From NCBI GenBank assembly GCA_002633005.1, contig NMRA01000025.1:131757-195756 (forward strand): a stretch of DNA of 64,000 bases, written 5' to 3'. This stretch comes from Phoronis australis. Lineage: Eukaryota > Phoronida > Phoronidae. Under the pieces are notes generated by a model that had not been told where the DNA came from, ran no database searches, and saw only the letters and a list, made by a program, of their open reading frames with translations. Below are positions 12,570-23,609 of this stretch, piece by piece (positions within the stretch are counted from its first letter, which is position 1; the number at the start of each line of letters is the position of its first letter). The position numbers and the translations under genes are program-made.

Positions 12570-13840
12570 TATGTTCTACTTAACTTAAGTCTGATTTGAT
12601 TTCTGTATCTGCTATTCTGTGAGCATGTCTTCGTATGTATGGAGATCTCCGGATCTCAATCAAACCTTCAAAATATGCTTCTGATTGAGACAAAAAAATG
12701 TAACATCACTGTACTGAGATCCAGGACATTTTACCATCTCTTCAAATACTGGCCTTTTCTGTTTGGGTTATTATATTGGGTCAAATCTCGTAACGTGGAA
12801 ATGAACAGTTACTATTGGCTGTTAAGCTTATCTTTGATACTGTGGGATGAACTTTAGATTTGAATTTTGCTGGCGTGAACAAATGTTTTAGTGCAAGTAA
12901 ATTTTGTGTAGTTGCTAGGGTTCTGACAATCATTTAATCATTTTCAGTCATTTTTTTGCCCCATTCTTGATTTTCACGTGTCCATGGTCTCTTGCACACG
13001 ACTCCTACATTTTAAAGGGGATTTCAACCAAAGCTGATGCTTGTAGATTGCCGTAGAGTATATTGTCAGCATTTTGCGATTTGATGGTATTTTTCAGAAT
13101 TTAAACCCGTTCTTGATTTTCTCACACCCATGTAGGAAAAGTCTTTTGTGCACAAGTCCTTGATTTACCGATGCAAACACAAATCACTACAATAAACGAT
13201 ACTGTGAAATACTGACTTGCTCAAATGGAAATTCTTTGGAAGAATTAATTTACATACATTCAGGAATGGCAATTATTGGTAACTTGTTTTCCGTGGCATC
13301 ATCTGTGACTGCCTAAGTAACCCTCAGTAGCCAGTCGCATTTTGCCTTGAAATCTACAAAAATACAGTTCTGTCTGTAAACAGGCTATACATTTTATAAC
13401 CTTAAGTGGAATTTTAGTTATATTTGTTAACACCAATATTTGTTTGAGTAGTAGGTCCATATTCTTTGATTTTTAGTAAACTTTAGGAAAATATATCTTA
13501 CAACAAAACTACTTCCTAAATTATTCAAAATGAAATCTTAAAAATCCTGTTACTGCTTTCGAAATAATTTTCTGTGGTTTCATTTTTTCAAGATGAAAAT
13601 GGAGTGTAAAAAGAATCTCCTCATTTTTTAAAATGATGAAAATTGTATTTTAAAAAGAATTATATCAGCAATTTTGAGAACAGTGCTTGTTTCATATTAT
13701 TATATTATGATGCAAGTTTATTTTAAACCTGGTCAACCATTTTTTGAAATATTGTACGCTGATGTTGGGTCAGTTTAGATATTTTAGGGTTGATTCTGGA
13801 CAAAAACAATTTCCAAAATTGGCATTTTTGGTTTTCAAAG
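12570..13840. other. Intergenic, AT-rich
   Basis: No exon, RNA gene or transposon is recognised. The plus strand is T-rich, so a longer 3' UTR of the upstream GPCR gene is possible. Confidence 0.35.
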
Positions 13841-13844
13841 TCCG

Positions 13845-13993
13845 TTAATATTGTTATGATTGACCACAATGTTTCAAAGTTCATTAATATTGTTATGATT
13901 GACCACAATGTTTCATAGTTCTTTAATATTGTTATGATTGACCATAATGTTTCATAGTTCTTTAATATTGTTGTGATTGACCACAATGTTTCA
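13845..13993 (+). repeat. 39-bp minisatellite, about four units
   Basis: Units start at 13845, 13884, 13923 and 13962, exactly 39 bp apart, each beginning TTAATATTGTTRTGATTGAC and followed by a CACAATGTTTCA-like block. Differences are single bases. Because 39 is a multiple of three, the minus strand gives a repeating 13-residue frame, but nothing suggests that it is translated. Confidence 0.9.
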
Positions 13994-13999
13994 GACTTT

Positions 14000-16900
14000 T
14001 GTCTGGTGATGTCCCTGTTACTATTCTTGTACTTAGAAAAGCATTGGATTTGGTGCTACACATGTTTCGTAGAAAAATAATAAAACAAAATTTCACTTGT
14101 CAGTCACATTTTTGGTCCTATAAGACAGAGATTTTACCATACATTGACCTTAATTCCAAACAATTCTGATGAGATATTTTTACTTTCTCTATTCTAGTAG
14201 GATTTAGCCCACTTCTTATGCACATATTGCACCTTTTGTTACTTGTTCAAATGTTTAATCAGTGGTATGTTTTACAAACAGTAGCTGGCCAGTGTGTAGA
14301 TTGGCGTGGCCTGCAGTTCAGTGGAAATACTTCAGCTATGAGTAGGCAAAAACTAGGCATTGAATTTCTGGGCTTGATGCTTAGCTTGATGCCAACTTGC
14401 CAAATGTGACTTAGTAATAATACTGGGCCATCTAATGATAACTGAAGTCGGAAGCCACTGCTTTAAAAAAATTCAAAAAGAAACGTGCAGTATTGAAAAA
14501 TTATGCATACTCGTTTTATTTCTGCCATTCAATCTCTTTCTCTTTTCCTGTTACCTACGGAGTAAGCAAATGATTGGACACACTGCAGGCATGAGTGTCA
14601 TGGACCGACCTTGCCACTTTTTTCCCAAACAATTCTGACTTCCCTGTTAGTTTACTTCCTTTTGTAATTTAAGGATATCTCGAACCCTGTTCACAAAAAT
14701 TGGCCATTTTTACAATATTTCACATATGTCTAGCAAAATACCTTATCTTCATTCTCGGGGGAACTTCAAATACGAAATATGTACCGTGTATCGAGAGAAA
14801 AAGATGTAGCAGAACCACTTTGGAACTGCACAACTGCGTGGAAATTGTTTACTACACTGTACTTATCCGAGGTCTAAGGCTGTCACTCGAATCAAATCTC
14901 TCGCCAGGCACGGAGCATCTCCGTATGTACCTTCAGTCCTTATATTCACCGAGTCGCCTTAATATTGAGTCAAGGTTGTGTACATTTGATAGAAAGACGC
15001 CAGGGAAATCGAAGACAAAACGTAGCTTTGATCCTGAGGGAGTTGTGCGTCTGCATGCATACGACCGATTACTCCGAGTTGCCTCACGCCTCAGTGACTT
15101 TGTCAAGGTGTTCAGGAACTCAGCAAGTTGTGAAAAGAGATAAATCCTCGCCCAAATTATTTAATTTGATAGATAATTTGACATTTCGCTGTTTCGATCT
15201 GATGCTTACGACATGCTTTAATCACTGACCCAATTTCTGTTGTCCATTTCGTATTTTGTCAACAGTTGATCCCGCCTCTCGGACTGGAGACGATAACAAA
15301 ATTAATGTTGTAGTGATAACTAAGTTATTACGAACTTCAAATTCAGTTGACATTGCAAGTGAATGTTGAAAGAGCGAACATGGTTAAGCATGTATGTTAT
15401 ATTGACCGAAACAAGTTTTCACCAAATAATCAACCAAGTTAATCGGCTTTTTCTTGGCTTCGGCAAATCTACTTAATTTTAACTTAGGAACACGAGTTCT
15501 CAAAAATGACTTGGTGGATTTCGCTGAAACTTTTCGAAGTTAATATTTATTTATCAATCTCAAACACACTGGTAGGATTTTCGATATAAAAGCCTAGTTT
15601 TTGTATAATGTAACAGATTATTATGACTTATATTTTTTTGCAAAAACACCTTACGTTTTGCGAGTTTATTTGCCATAGAAACCAAGAGACTAATCCAAAA
15701 TTCCCAACAGCATTGTTGAGGTAACTGGTGAAGTTTTCATTTGAAAAAGGTTTCATTAAAATCGACCGAAGTGTTATCTTTTTAGGCATGTGCCTTTCTT
15801 GAAAATGAAATTTTGACTTTAAAAAGTGTTAATGTAATAATAATACTGGCAAATAAATATAAGATATATTTTTGTAATCTCTGATCTTTTTCTTTCAGAA
15901 AATATGTACTTTTACTAGTTGACAAAGCCTTGTTTTGATATACAACTTCAGCGTTAGGTTTGGACAATGCGACCTCAGATTCCAAGTCGCCACGAAGTCG
16001 CCACTGCAAGTATCAAGTCTGACGATATTTTCCTCTAAATTCGTTTCAAGGTTCATGTTGATTTCCAAACTTGAAATTACTAACAGTGTTCCTCGATTTA
16101 TTGCCTTTGACTCACAATTGTTCCGTTTATTTGGTAAATAGAACACATTTGCCACCATGTTGAAATTACAACAGGAAGTAAACAGACAGAAGTCAGAATT
16201 GTTCGGCAAAAATCAGGCAAGATCAGAGAAATTCGCGCCACCAGGCCATGCGGTCGTCTGCATCCTATGCTCGTCATTTGGTCGCTGGTGGGAGGAATAA
16301 CTAGGTTAGAGACTGTATGTATGTACATCTACGGGTAAAATTAGAGAAGCGCTAGGAAAATGGATGTCGTTACAGCCATATGACTTTTGGTCGATGAAAA
16401 TTTACGTCAAATAGGGAACCTCAGTCGTCAGTGCCCATGGTTGACTTTCCAATTTTGGTGATCTCAGATTTCGTTTGGCAACCTGGGACTTTTGCCAAAT
16501 GCGACTTGACATTTAGCTAAGTGTCGAGCGCTGGAATTAGAATGAAGGCCACTAAATAAGGTTTGAGATAACCTTAAGCGCGTGTTTGATATGTGTGTTG
16601 ACTGTGATAACTCTATGTTTTGAGTGTTAATGGATGTCACAGTGGCTCTTCATCAGTTTTACCGGTTTCTGCTTTCTCTCATATACTATTTTAAAATATG
16701 CATGAGCCGTAAGATGTGCATATGGTATAGTTTATACCATGGTCACGTGTAATCCACCGATGTAATATAATTTCCCAATGTTTGCATATTTGCCTATAGA
16801 TGATTCCACTGCTGCATTACCATTAGTGTTATTAATATTGCACGAAAATCTCATTGCTATTGACCTGTCTTTATGCAACACTCTGTATTTTGTTTTTCTA

Positions 16901-17680
16901 TCAAACCCTTGTGTGGTTTCTGTGAAAGAGTGTTTCAACACTTATTGATCTGTTTCACAAGGTTCAGTTCAGTGAAGTCCCTTCAGTGCTTGATTTGGCA
17001 ACATGGGTCATATTGCCGTTTAGCTTAGCATGAGTCCTTCCCTTCCTGTGCATATTAATGGCCTAGTTTCAGTTCATCCAGTCCTCAGTGTCTCACTTAA
17101 TGAATGGCCACACACATCCTTGATTTGTTGTTGGTTGTCTGTTTCAAAATTCCAGCAGCAGTCCAGCATTTTAGCACTGAAAACATTAGTTTCAGTATGA
17201 CATTATGTTGGCTACCTCAAAATATAAGAGGCCTTCATCTAAGGAGCCAGCGTCCAACTGGACACCCTGACTCAAATTAAGACATCCTTGTTAGGATGCC
17301 CTGTTCAGCATTTGGACACCCTGTCCAACATTTGGACATCCAAGTAGATAAAATTTTGGCAGAACTGGATTTGAGGACCTGCAGGTCTCCAGTGTAACTT
17401 CAGATTTTGTTTGATGACCTGGTAAAAATAACCAAGTCACTATGCATACATCCGAGGACGCACTCGAAATACTACATTCGTCAAAAATAAAAAAGGCCCG
17501 TTTGTGAGTCATGCACAGATACCGTGTGGCGATAGTCTGCTTATACCTTCAGGTGAACCTGAACGGGATATTGCAAGCCTATTTGAAATCGTAAATTAAA
17601 TGCATTTTACAAAGAATTAAATACGGAGACTGTCGATACAAGGAAAACGGAGTTGCGAGTTCTGTAGAAGCAAGAATGTC
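14000..17680. other. Gene-poor region with one unassigned open frame
   Basis: The longest open frame is 14700-15143 (+), 147 residues. It has a hydrophobic start and a basic second half, no domain I recognise, and no obvious homologue; it could be a relic or chance. At about 17300-17345 the phrase GGACAYCC recurs with CAACATTTGG/CAGCATTTGG, a small local duplication. No other feature is supported. Confidence 0.3.
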
Positions 17681-17686
17681 ACTATG

Positions 17687-18200
17687 GGGCCTTTCATACT
17701 AATGTCGATGCGTGGATGGTTTGGGGAGTTGTGGTCAGTATGAACACTTGACTTCAGTCCTGGATCAAAGTTAACAGCTCCAATTGACATCGCAGTTAAC
17801 AGGTGGATTTGACAACGCAGCATCGACGATGCGGTGCTGCATGAACGGTCAACTTCGGTCCCATCGAAGTTATCACCAGGTGCCACTGTTATTGTCAACA
17901 ATTAAAGGGTAGTGTAGTCGCTTATAGTTGGTTATATTTTGCTCGAATAATCACCAATCGAATTAAAAATAAGTTTTATGTCAATTAGCACTTGTAAATG
18001 TTCCCAAATTGTCACATTAAAAAAAATCTTAGCGTGCAGCGCTATCTTGCGATTACTTCGATGACAAAAGCGTCACCTGCCGTTTACTTCGATGTTCCTT
18101 AATTACCAAAGCCAGTATGAACGGTTTGGTTAACTTCGCAGTTAACATGGACACTCTGATCTGCTTAGACCAGAGTTAAATCAGTATGAAAAGACCTGAA
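17687..18200. mobile_element. Possible terminal-inverted-repeat element (MITE-like), about 510 bp
   Basis: The left end near 17687 reads GGCCTTTCATACT and the right end near 18183-18196 reads AGTATGAAAAGACC, an inverted match with one or two differences. Inside, CAGTATGAAC and a GCAGTTAACA block recur. No target-site duplication or coding sequence is visible, so the assignment to a non-autonomous DNA transposon is tentative. Confidence 0.35.
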
Positions 18201-18636
18201 GTAAAACTTGAATGATCCTGCTCTAATTGCTTGAAATGCATGGCTATATTGACACCAGCTATCAAAGGTTTACCTCTGTCACACCTGTGGTACTGCTGGT
18301 AATGACAGTTCACCGAATCCCCCCACTGAAATGAGACATAGTACTGTAAAATTCATTGTCCTAAATCTCATATTATATGGGCATCCCAGCTGTGTGCTTT
18401 TAGCTGATGAAATCTATGGAAATGCATTGTATTAGTTTGTTCATGCTGGTCAACTCAGATTTTCACAGTAGAGGTCCTGTCACCTTGATATAATTGCAGT
18501 TTACATTGTTGCAGTGGACATATTGATTTGGTATATCTTACTAGAAAGCTGCAATACTGTTTATCTGTGATGAGATATATATAGATTATTACATGGCGAA
18601 AGTTGTTACCCCCCCCCTCCGTATTCTAAAGTCCGA

Positions 18637-18717
18637 GTGGATTTTGGAGAATTAAGAATTATTGCCTGAGGGGCATTAGCCCAAAGGGTACTAATTCTAT
18701 AATTCTCCAAAATCCAC
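18637..18717. repeat. Inverted repeat able to form a hairpin
   Basis: The arm GTGGATTTTGGAGAATT at 18637-18653 is matched exactly in reverse complement at 18701-18717. Just inside, AGAATTA pairs again after a small bulge, so the stem is about 24 pairs with a loop of about 30 bases. A short foldback transposon or a small hairpin precursor are both possible. Confidence 0.65.
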
Positions 18718-18719
18718 AA

Positions 18720-19300
18720 GGGCTCTAGATAAGGGAGATAACGACTGAGAACATGTAATAATCTATTTATGCCATATACTGAATGAGAAACATTGCAATG
18801 AATCGATCTACATACCTTTCTCAACTCGCCTCAGCTTTGTAACTACTTTCTATGTCAGAGGCCCGGGGTGGTAGGTCGTGACCTTTTAAGAAAAGCCGAG
18901 CAGTTTTTGTCAAATAATGCTTTTACTCAAAACCAACTGAAAATTTTAACAAAGTAAAAATAAAGTGAATCTATGAATTAAGGTTTAGCAACTATTATAG
19001 CTTACCACACATTTTATCACGCTAAGCTTCTACCGTGAAAATATCGTCTGCTAAAGTACGTTACCGCTGGTAACTGAGTATAATGTTCAATTCAAAGGAT
19101 CCCGATGACAGGATACCCGCATTCAAATTGGAGATCGGTGATTTACAAGTGAGAGAACATGAGAGAAAAACTTCACTGAATTAAAGTATCGTTTTTATGG
19201 AAATTATGCGTCTTATTTTTCATAGCGTATAAATGTGGGTATGTGATTGTTGCGCGTGCTCATTTAAGTATTCTATTTTCACGTTCGATGACGTCAGCCA
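18720..19300. other. Intergenic, no gene recognised
   Basis: AT-rich sequence with no exon, repeat or RNA gene that I can identify. Confidence 0.35.
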
Positions 19301-19302
19301 CT

Positions 19303-19375
19303 GAGTGGTGCAGTGGTAAAGTCGACGACCCGAAACTCTTGCGGCCCGTGTTCGAAACCAGCTTCGGTTCCCCCC
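19303..19375 (+). mobile_element. tRNA-derived SINE or tRNA pseudogene fragment
   Basis: An A-box-like TGGTGCAGTGG at 19306-19316 and a B-box-like GTTCGAAACC at about 19350-19359 have the order and spacing of an internal RNA polymerase III promoter. The flanks do not form a full cloverleaf with a paired acceptor stem, so this is not a working tRNA gene. A tRNA-derived SINE head is the best reading. Confidence 0.55.
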
Positions 19376-19810
19376 AAAATGTTATTTCACTAGTGAGATA
19401 ATTAAATGGGTTATTACACGGTTGTATTGGCCATTCGAGGCTAATATTGTGGTATAAAATTCAATCTCTAATTGTGTGACTGATACTAAAAATTTTTTCA
19501 ATAGCCTACATGTTGTTGGAGTGTTTCAGGCTTTGCAATCCCATGACCCTGTGGTGTGTTTATAGTCTGTGTCTGAAAGGGTTAATCCAGTTCAAAATCT
19601 TGAAAATATCAACCAAATTTAGTAATATGTAACATGGTATATTGTTTACGTCTTTTGTTATCAAACTAAAAGTTGTTTTGAGCAGTTTTGTACCTAGGTG
19701 GAGATGCATCCCTTGTGCCCGAAAGCCTTCGTAACTTGGCAGCAAATTGGCACCGGCTTTACTGGCAGTTAAAAATGTAAAGTGGGAAGAAAAAACATCC
19801 AAAGACAGCG

Positions 19811-20769
19811 ATGTTTCAACAAGCAAAAACATTTTTTATCTCAAAACAGTGCGCTCCTTACCTGAATTACAATAATATGGACTTGTGCTTGATTTTTGCT
19901 GTCCAGACGTGACAATCAACGAAGTTTCCCTGGCAGTTGCTCTATGTGTCAGTTCGTCGAGAAAATAATCACTTGATAAACTGACTTTAATTTTCAATTG
20001 TTAGACAAAACTTATTTTAAAACTGACAAAAATTTATAATCTATATCTCTGTTGTCTAAAAATATAAATTTCGCAATTGAAAACACAAATGGGGGGAGTG
20101 TAGTGAACTGTAGAAAATATTGTAGTGTTTTGAATAAGTTGGTCATATGAATTTCAGTTATTCATGGCCCACGGAGCTAATTAATGTGTTCATCCTGCGC
20201 AGCGGAGCAGTGATGTCCGTGGCCAGGCTTCTGTAGTAATACGAATACTTCAGGCTAAATGAAAATTCTTCCTTTTACTTCAAACTCATTAATACTTATA
20301 TTTGGTTTCGTAACAAGTTTTGTTACGTTATTTCGCCACCAGTTGGTATTCTACAAGAAATGAACCGTTGGTCATTGTTGGCTCGTTGACTTGCAAAGTC
20401 ACTGGAGACCACTGGTTCCTTTGTTTTTCCCTAATTATATTTTCAATATTTTCGCAAGTTGTTATTCTTACTGTATAGCAAGTTTACTTAATTATTCTGA
20501 TATTGCATGTTCCTTATCATGTTTGTACTGTATACCACAGTCAATTATTCCCTGTACAACATGCTTAGCCCAGTCGAATAGACGGCCTTGTTATTCAGTC
20601 GTTCCTCAATGAATCTCACTTCCGTTTTAATGGCAAATCCAAAATGGCGGACTATCACTTGGCTCCAGTTCGTGACAAGTGAAGATTTTTTATGAATTTT
20701 TCGCCTTTGGATTTCGTTAGGATTTACCTGTAGGTTCTCATGGCTTCGTTATCACACGTCTTAACCATC
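19811..20769 (+). repeat. Interspersed repeat of about 0.9 kb, copy A
   Basis: Same family and orientation as 42445-43302. Shared blocks in order: ATGTTTCAACAAR, CAAAAACATTTTTTA, CTCTGTTGTCTAAAA, CAAATGGGGGG, AATATTGTAGTGTTT, GTTCATCCTGC, AACTCATTAATACTTA, CACCAGTTGGTATT, GATATTGCATGTT, AATGAATCTCACTTC and GACAAGTGAAGATTTTT. Copy A carries about 60-100 extra bases in the middle. No frame is conserved between the copies, so it appears to be a non-autonomous element of unknown class. Confidence 0.75.
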
Positions 20770-20779
20770 AAATAAGGGT

Positions 20780-22260
20780 TAAAGGCATATATGCTACTAG
20801 GGCACTAGAATAATAAGTCCTATTTTTGATAGTCCCTCATGCACAAAGTGGAACATTTCCAAAACAATTCCTAAAAGCGTTATGGGGAACAGTGCATAAT
20901 TCATGATATCCGAAAGTTTCATAAGAATACGTCTGCCAGTTATGAGACATGATGTTCCGAAGTTGGCCAAAACTGAACATTTTTCTAGAGTCTTACATAA
21001 TCTTAACTCAGCGGGGAGGTCCTAACTGTACTGTAACTACTTATCTAGTGAAGGCTAGCTTAGCACTCTCTTTGGGAAAATTTTCAATGTTAAGCTGTAT
21101 GAAAATTTCCGTTGTCCACTCAAGAACTGGAGGTTATTTTGAGTTTACTATTGAAAACCATAATGGGGGCTGAAATACTGGTTTTGAATATTTAGCTCTC
21201 AAGAACCAAATATACAATGCAGATGTGGGCTGTTCAGGTCTCTTCATACCCTTTTCTATACCAGTTAAGAATCTGTGACTGGGTACTTTCATTTTAGAAT
21301 TCAGCCTTTTCTTGGTAACACAATAGCTTGCTGCAGTCTAAATAACACTCTCCAGTTAACATGTTGTTGTTAAATCAAGCAGACAAACTCCTGAAGATTC
21401 TGTTAAGGGCTATTGATGTGTGAGGGTTCATGCCAGTCCCAACATTGAGTGACCTTATTTCAACTGAAGCCAATTAACTCCTTTTGTGGTTGTTTTTAAT
21501 AACATATGCACATCTATTCATAGCAAAGGGGTTGATGGTTGTGATAATTTTAAAATAACATTGTTTCTGCCTTGTGCTATGTTTGGTGAGCAATTTTGAG
21601 GTGTCCCCAATTGCTGATTTTCGAAATAACCACACCTTATTGAAATTCACTATCTCCATCAGACCATGATCAGGTCTTCAGCACCACCTACAGATACCAA
21701 ATAATGCAGATAGGACATGCGTCCTACTAGTATAATGGTATAAACAGCGTTTTAACACCTTTTTTTGCTATCACAATATTGTGCAATTACCACTATTGTG
21801 CGGTGGAGTGTACGAAGTGGCTCACAGAAAAAGGCAAACCTCTTGCAGTATCCGTAGATGAAGGACACTATGTCCTGTATGTTGTGACGTTTCCCACTGG
21901 AAAGAAGAATATGCAGCTATGAAATGTGATGAAGCAAGAGAATTACAATCCCGGTCAATTTCAAAAAGCTAAAATAAATTTGTGAACTGGACTTGAATCA
22001 AACAATGGGAGGGACTGACAATGAGATTTATTCCTTCGTTTTAAATTCATAAACCACTATGTAGTAGTTGTATTTCTGTCCACTGAATTTGAGTCGGGAT
22101 CAAGCGGAAGTTACTTTCGTGCGCTGATTATTCTAGAGAGCGCCAACATGAAAAAACTGCTACTGACTCAACGCTAAAAGCCCCGTGTCAGCTGTCGTTA
22201 ACGAAAAGACTTTGGGGTGGCAGAAGGGTTTGATTCCCCTTTGCATATGTATTCTATCAC
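20780..22260. other. Intergenic, no gene recognised
   Basis: I looked at a frame around 21790-21920 with a cluster of Cys and Lys residues but could not match it to a domain. Nothing else is supported. Confidence 0.3.
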
Positions 22261-22261
22261 C

Positions 22262-22825
22262 AACAAATGTCGATCGCTTCGCAATTAGCGCATATAAATA
22301 TTATTTAAGTATTAAATTATTTTATTAAGCTATACTGCTTCATCCTCATTATCATATTGTTTGGATTCTCGGCGTAGTGACCCCCTTTGTTCTAGAATTA
22401 TTGGTTTAATTGTACCACGTGATCTCTTTGTCTTGTCGCAACACCGCGCCATCGTCCATAATCCTCTCCAATTTTTGACTTTTCAGTCATTTTCTCTTTC
22501 CCTCCCTCCCTCAAACCAATTTTCCTTACTTCCCTGTTTACCCTAAATTTTCCCATTTCGCTGTTCTAGTGTTGCTGTTTTGCTTCCGCTTATTGTTAGG
22601 TATCTTCCTTGTTCAACACTTGTATATGCCTTCATTGCTGCATTGTACCTTGGGAGATTGTCACCCACATTTACAGTTCAACATATTATATAACTTTTGT
22701 ATTTATCCATATCTGTAGTAGTTTAGTTTGTCATAATATATATGACCTTTTATCTCATCTACATGTGTTGTTTCACTGTAAACTACCTTCGGTATTGCTT
22801 CGCAATTAGCGCTTATAAATAATGT
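22262..22825 (+). mobile_element. Remnant of LINE 3' ends (tentative)
   Basis: The phrase CTTCGCAATTAGCGC followed by TATAAATA occurs at about 22269-22293 and again at about 22798-22822, 529 bp apart. The sequence between is T-rich, non-coding and has a 3' UTR character. From memory, this kind of ending followed by an A/T-rich tail is common at 3' ends of CR1/L2-like LINEs in marine invertebrates. The direct repeat may therefore mark two successive 5'-truncated insertions. Confidence 0.4.
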
Positions 22826-23516
22826 GTTTAAAGATATGTTGCGGGTTGCGATGGAAAAGTAATATTGCATTTTTGAAAAATCCTTGAAAGTTTGTATTGC
22901 CTAATAACTTCGGTGTCATTAATGTGATTGAGAGGTGTCACTGACAATAATGGCTTGTCTTTTGTTTTTTTTTATATTATTTCTTCATTTATTTAGCTGA
23001 CAACATTTTAGACAAGTGAAATTCCAGTTTTATTCTCCACAAAAAAGGAAAATTTTAATCTGTTACTAGACTGATTTGTACTGTGAATTTGCCATAAAAC
23101 AACATTTGGTAAAATTTTGATTTTTGCAGCAATACAGTCAGCCTTTAAAATACTGGGAATATTTCAATTTTTGCCTTTATTTTTGTACTAAGTAAGAGGA
23201 TAATTGCCCTATATACAATGAGATGAAACTTTCCATTAGCTTCATTCTTTATCCTAGGATATGCACCATTCTACATATTAAGACAATGCCAACTGTTTTG
23301 CAGTTGCACCTCGTAACAACTTTGGTGAGCCTAACATCACCTAATGGTCAGATAAGTGGCACTTAAGTATTTAAACTTGTGAGAAAATCAAGTTAACTTA
23401 GCACTGTGCATTGATGCTTCCTTGTTGCTAGAGATTATTGGTGAGAAAAAGATTCATAATTCCTGTGTGGTTTGGCTGATTGACATAACTTTTTCAACAT
23501 TTTGTTTATCTTCCAG

Positions 23517-23607
23517 TCTCGTGTTTGGTGCAGACGCAAAAGTGGTGGAAGACAGCAGTTCCTTGGGTGGATTGTGCCAACCAAATGATTGCCTGGGCTT
23601 GACCTGA
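23517..23607 (+). other. Possible terminal coding exon, unassigned
   Basis: A good acceptor (TTTATCTTCCAG) precedes a stretch that is less AT-rich than its surroundings. All three frames stop within about 90 bases: phase 0 at 23588 giving a short basic tail ending WIVPTK, phase 2 at 23602, phase 1 at 23607. Roughly 4 kb of T-rich, 3'-UTR-like sequence follows, ending near a polyadenylation signal at 27904. I could not find the upstream exons, so this is only a lead. Confidence 0.2.
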
Positions 23608-23609
23608 AG

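Noticed and set aside
21785-21920. Cys/Lys-rich short frame resembling a zinc finger
   Set aside because: The Cys spacing does not match THAP, C2H2 or other fingers I know, and there is no start or splice context.
22190-22255. tRNA-like phrase AGGGTTTGATTCCCCTT
   Set aside because: It resembles a T-arm, but no A box, anticodon arm or acceptor stem could be paired around it.
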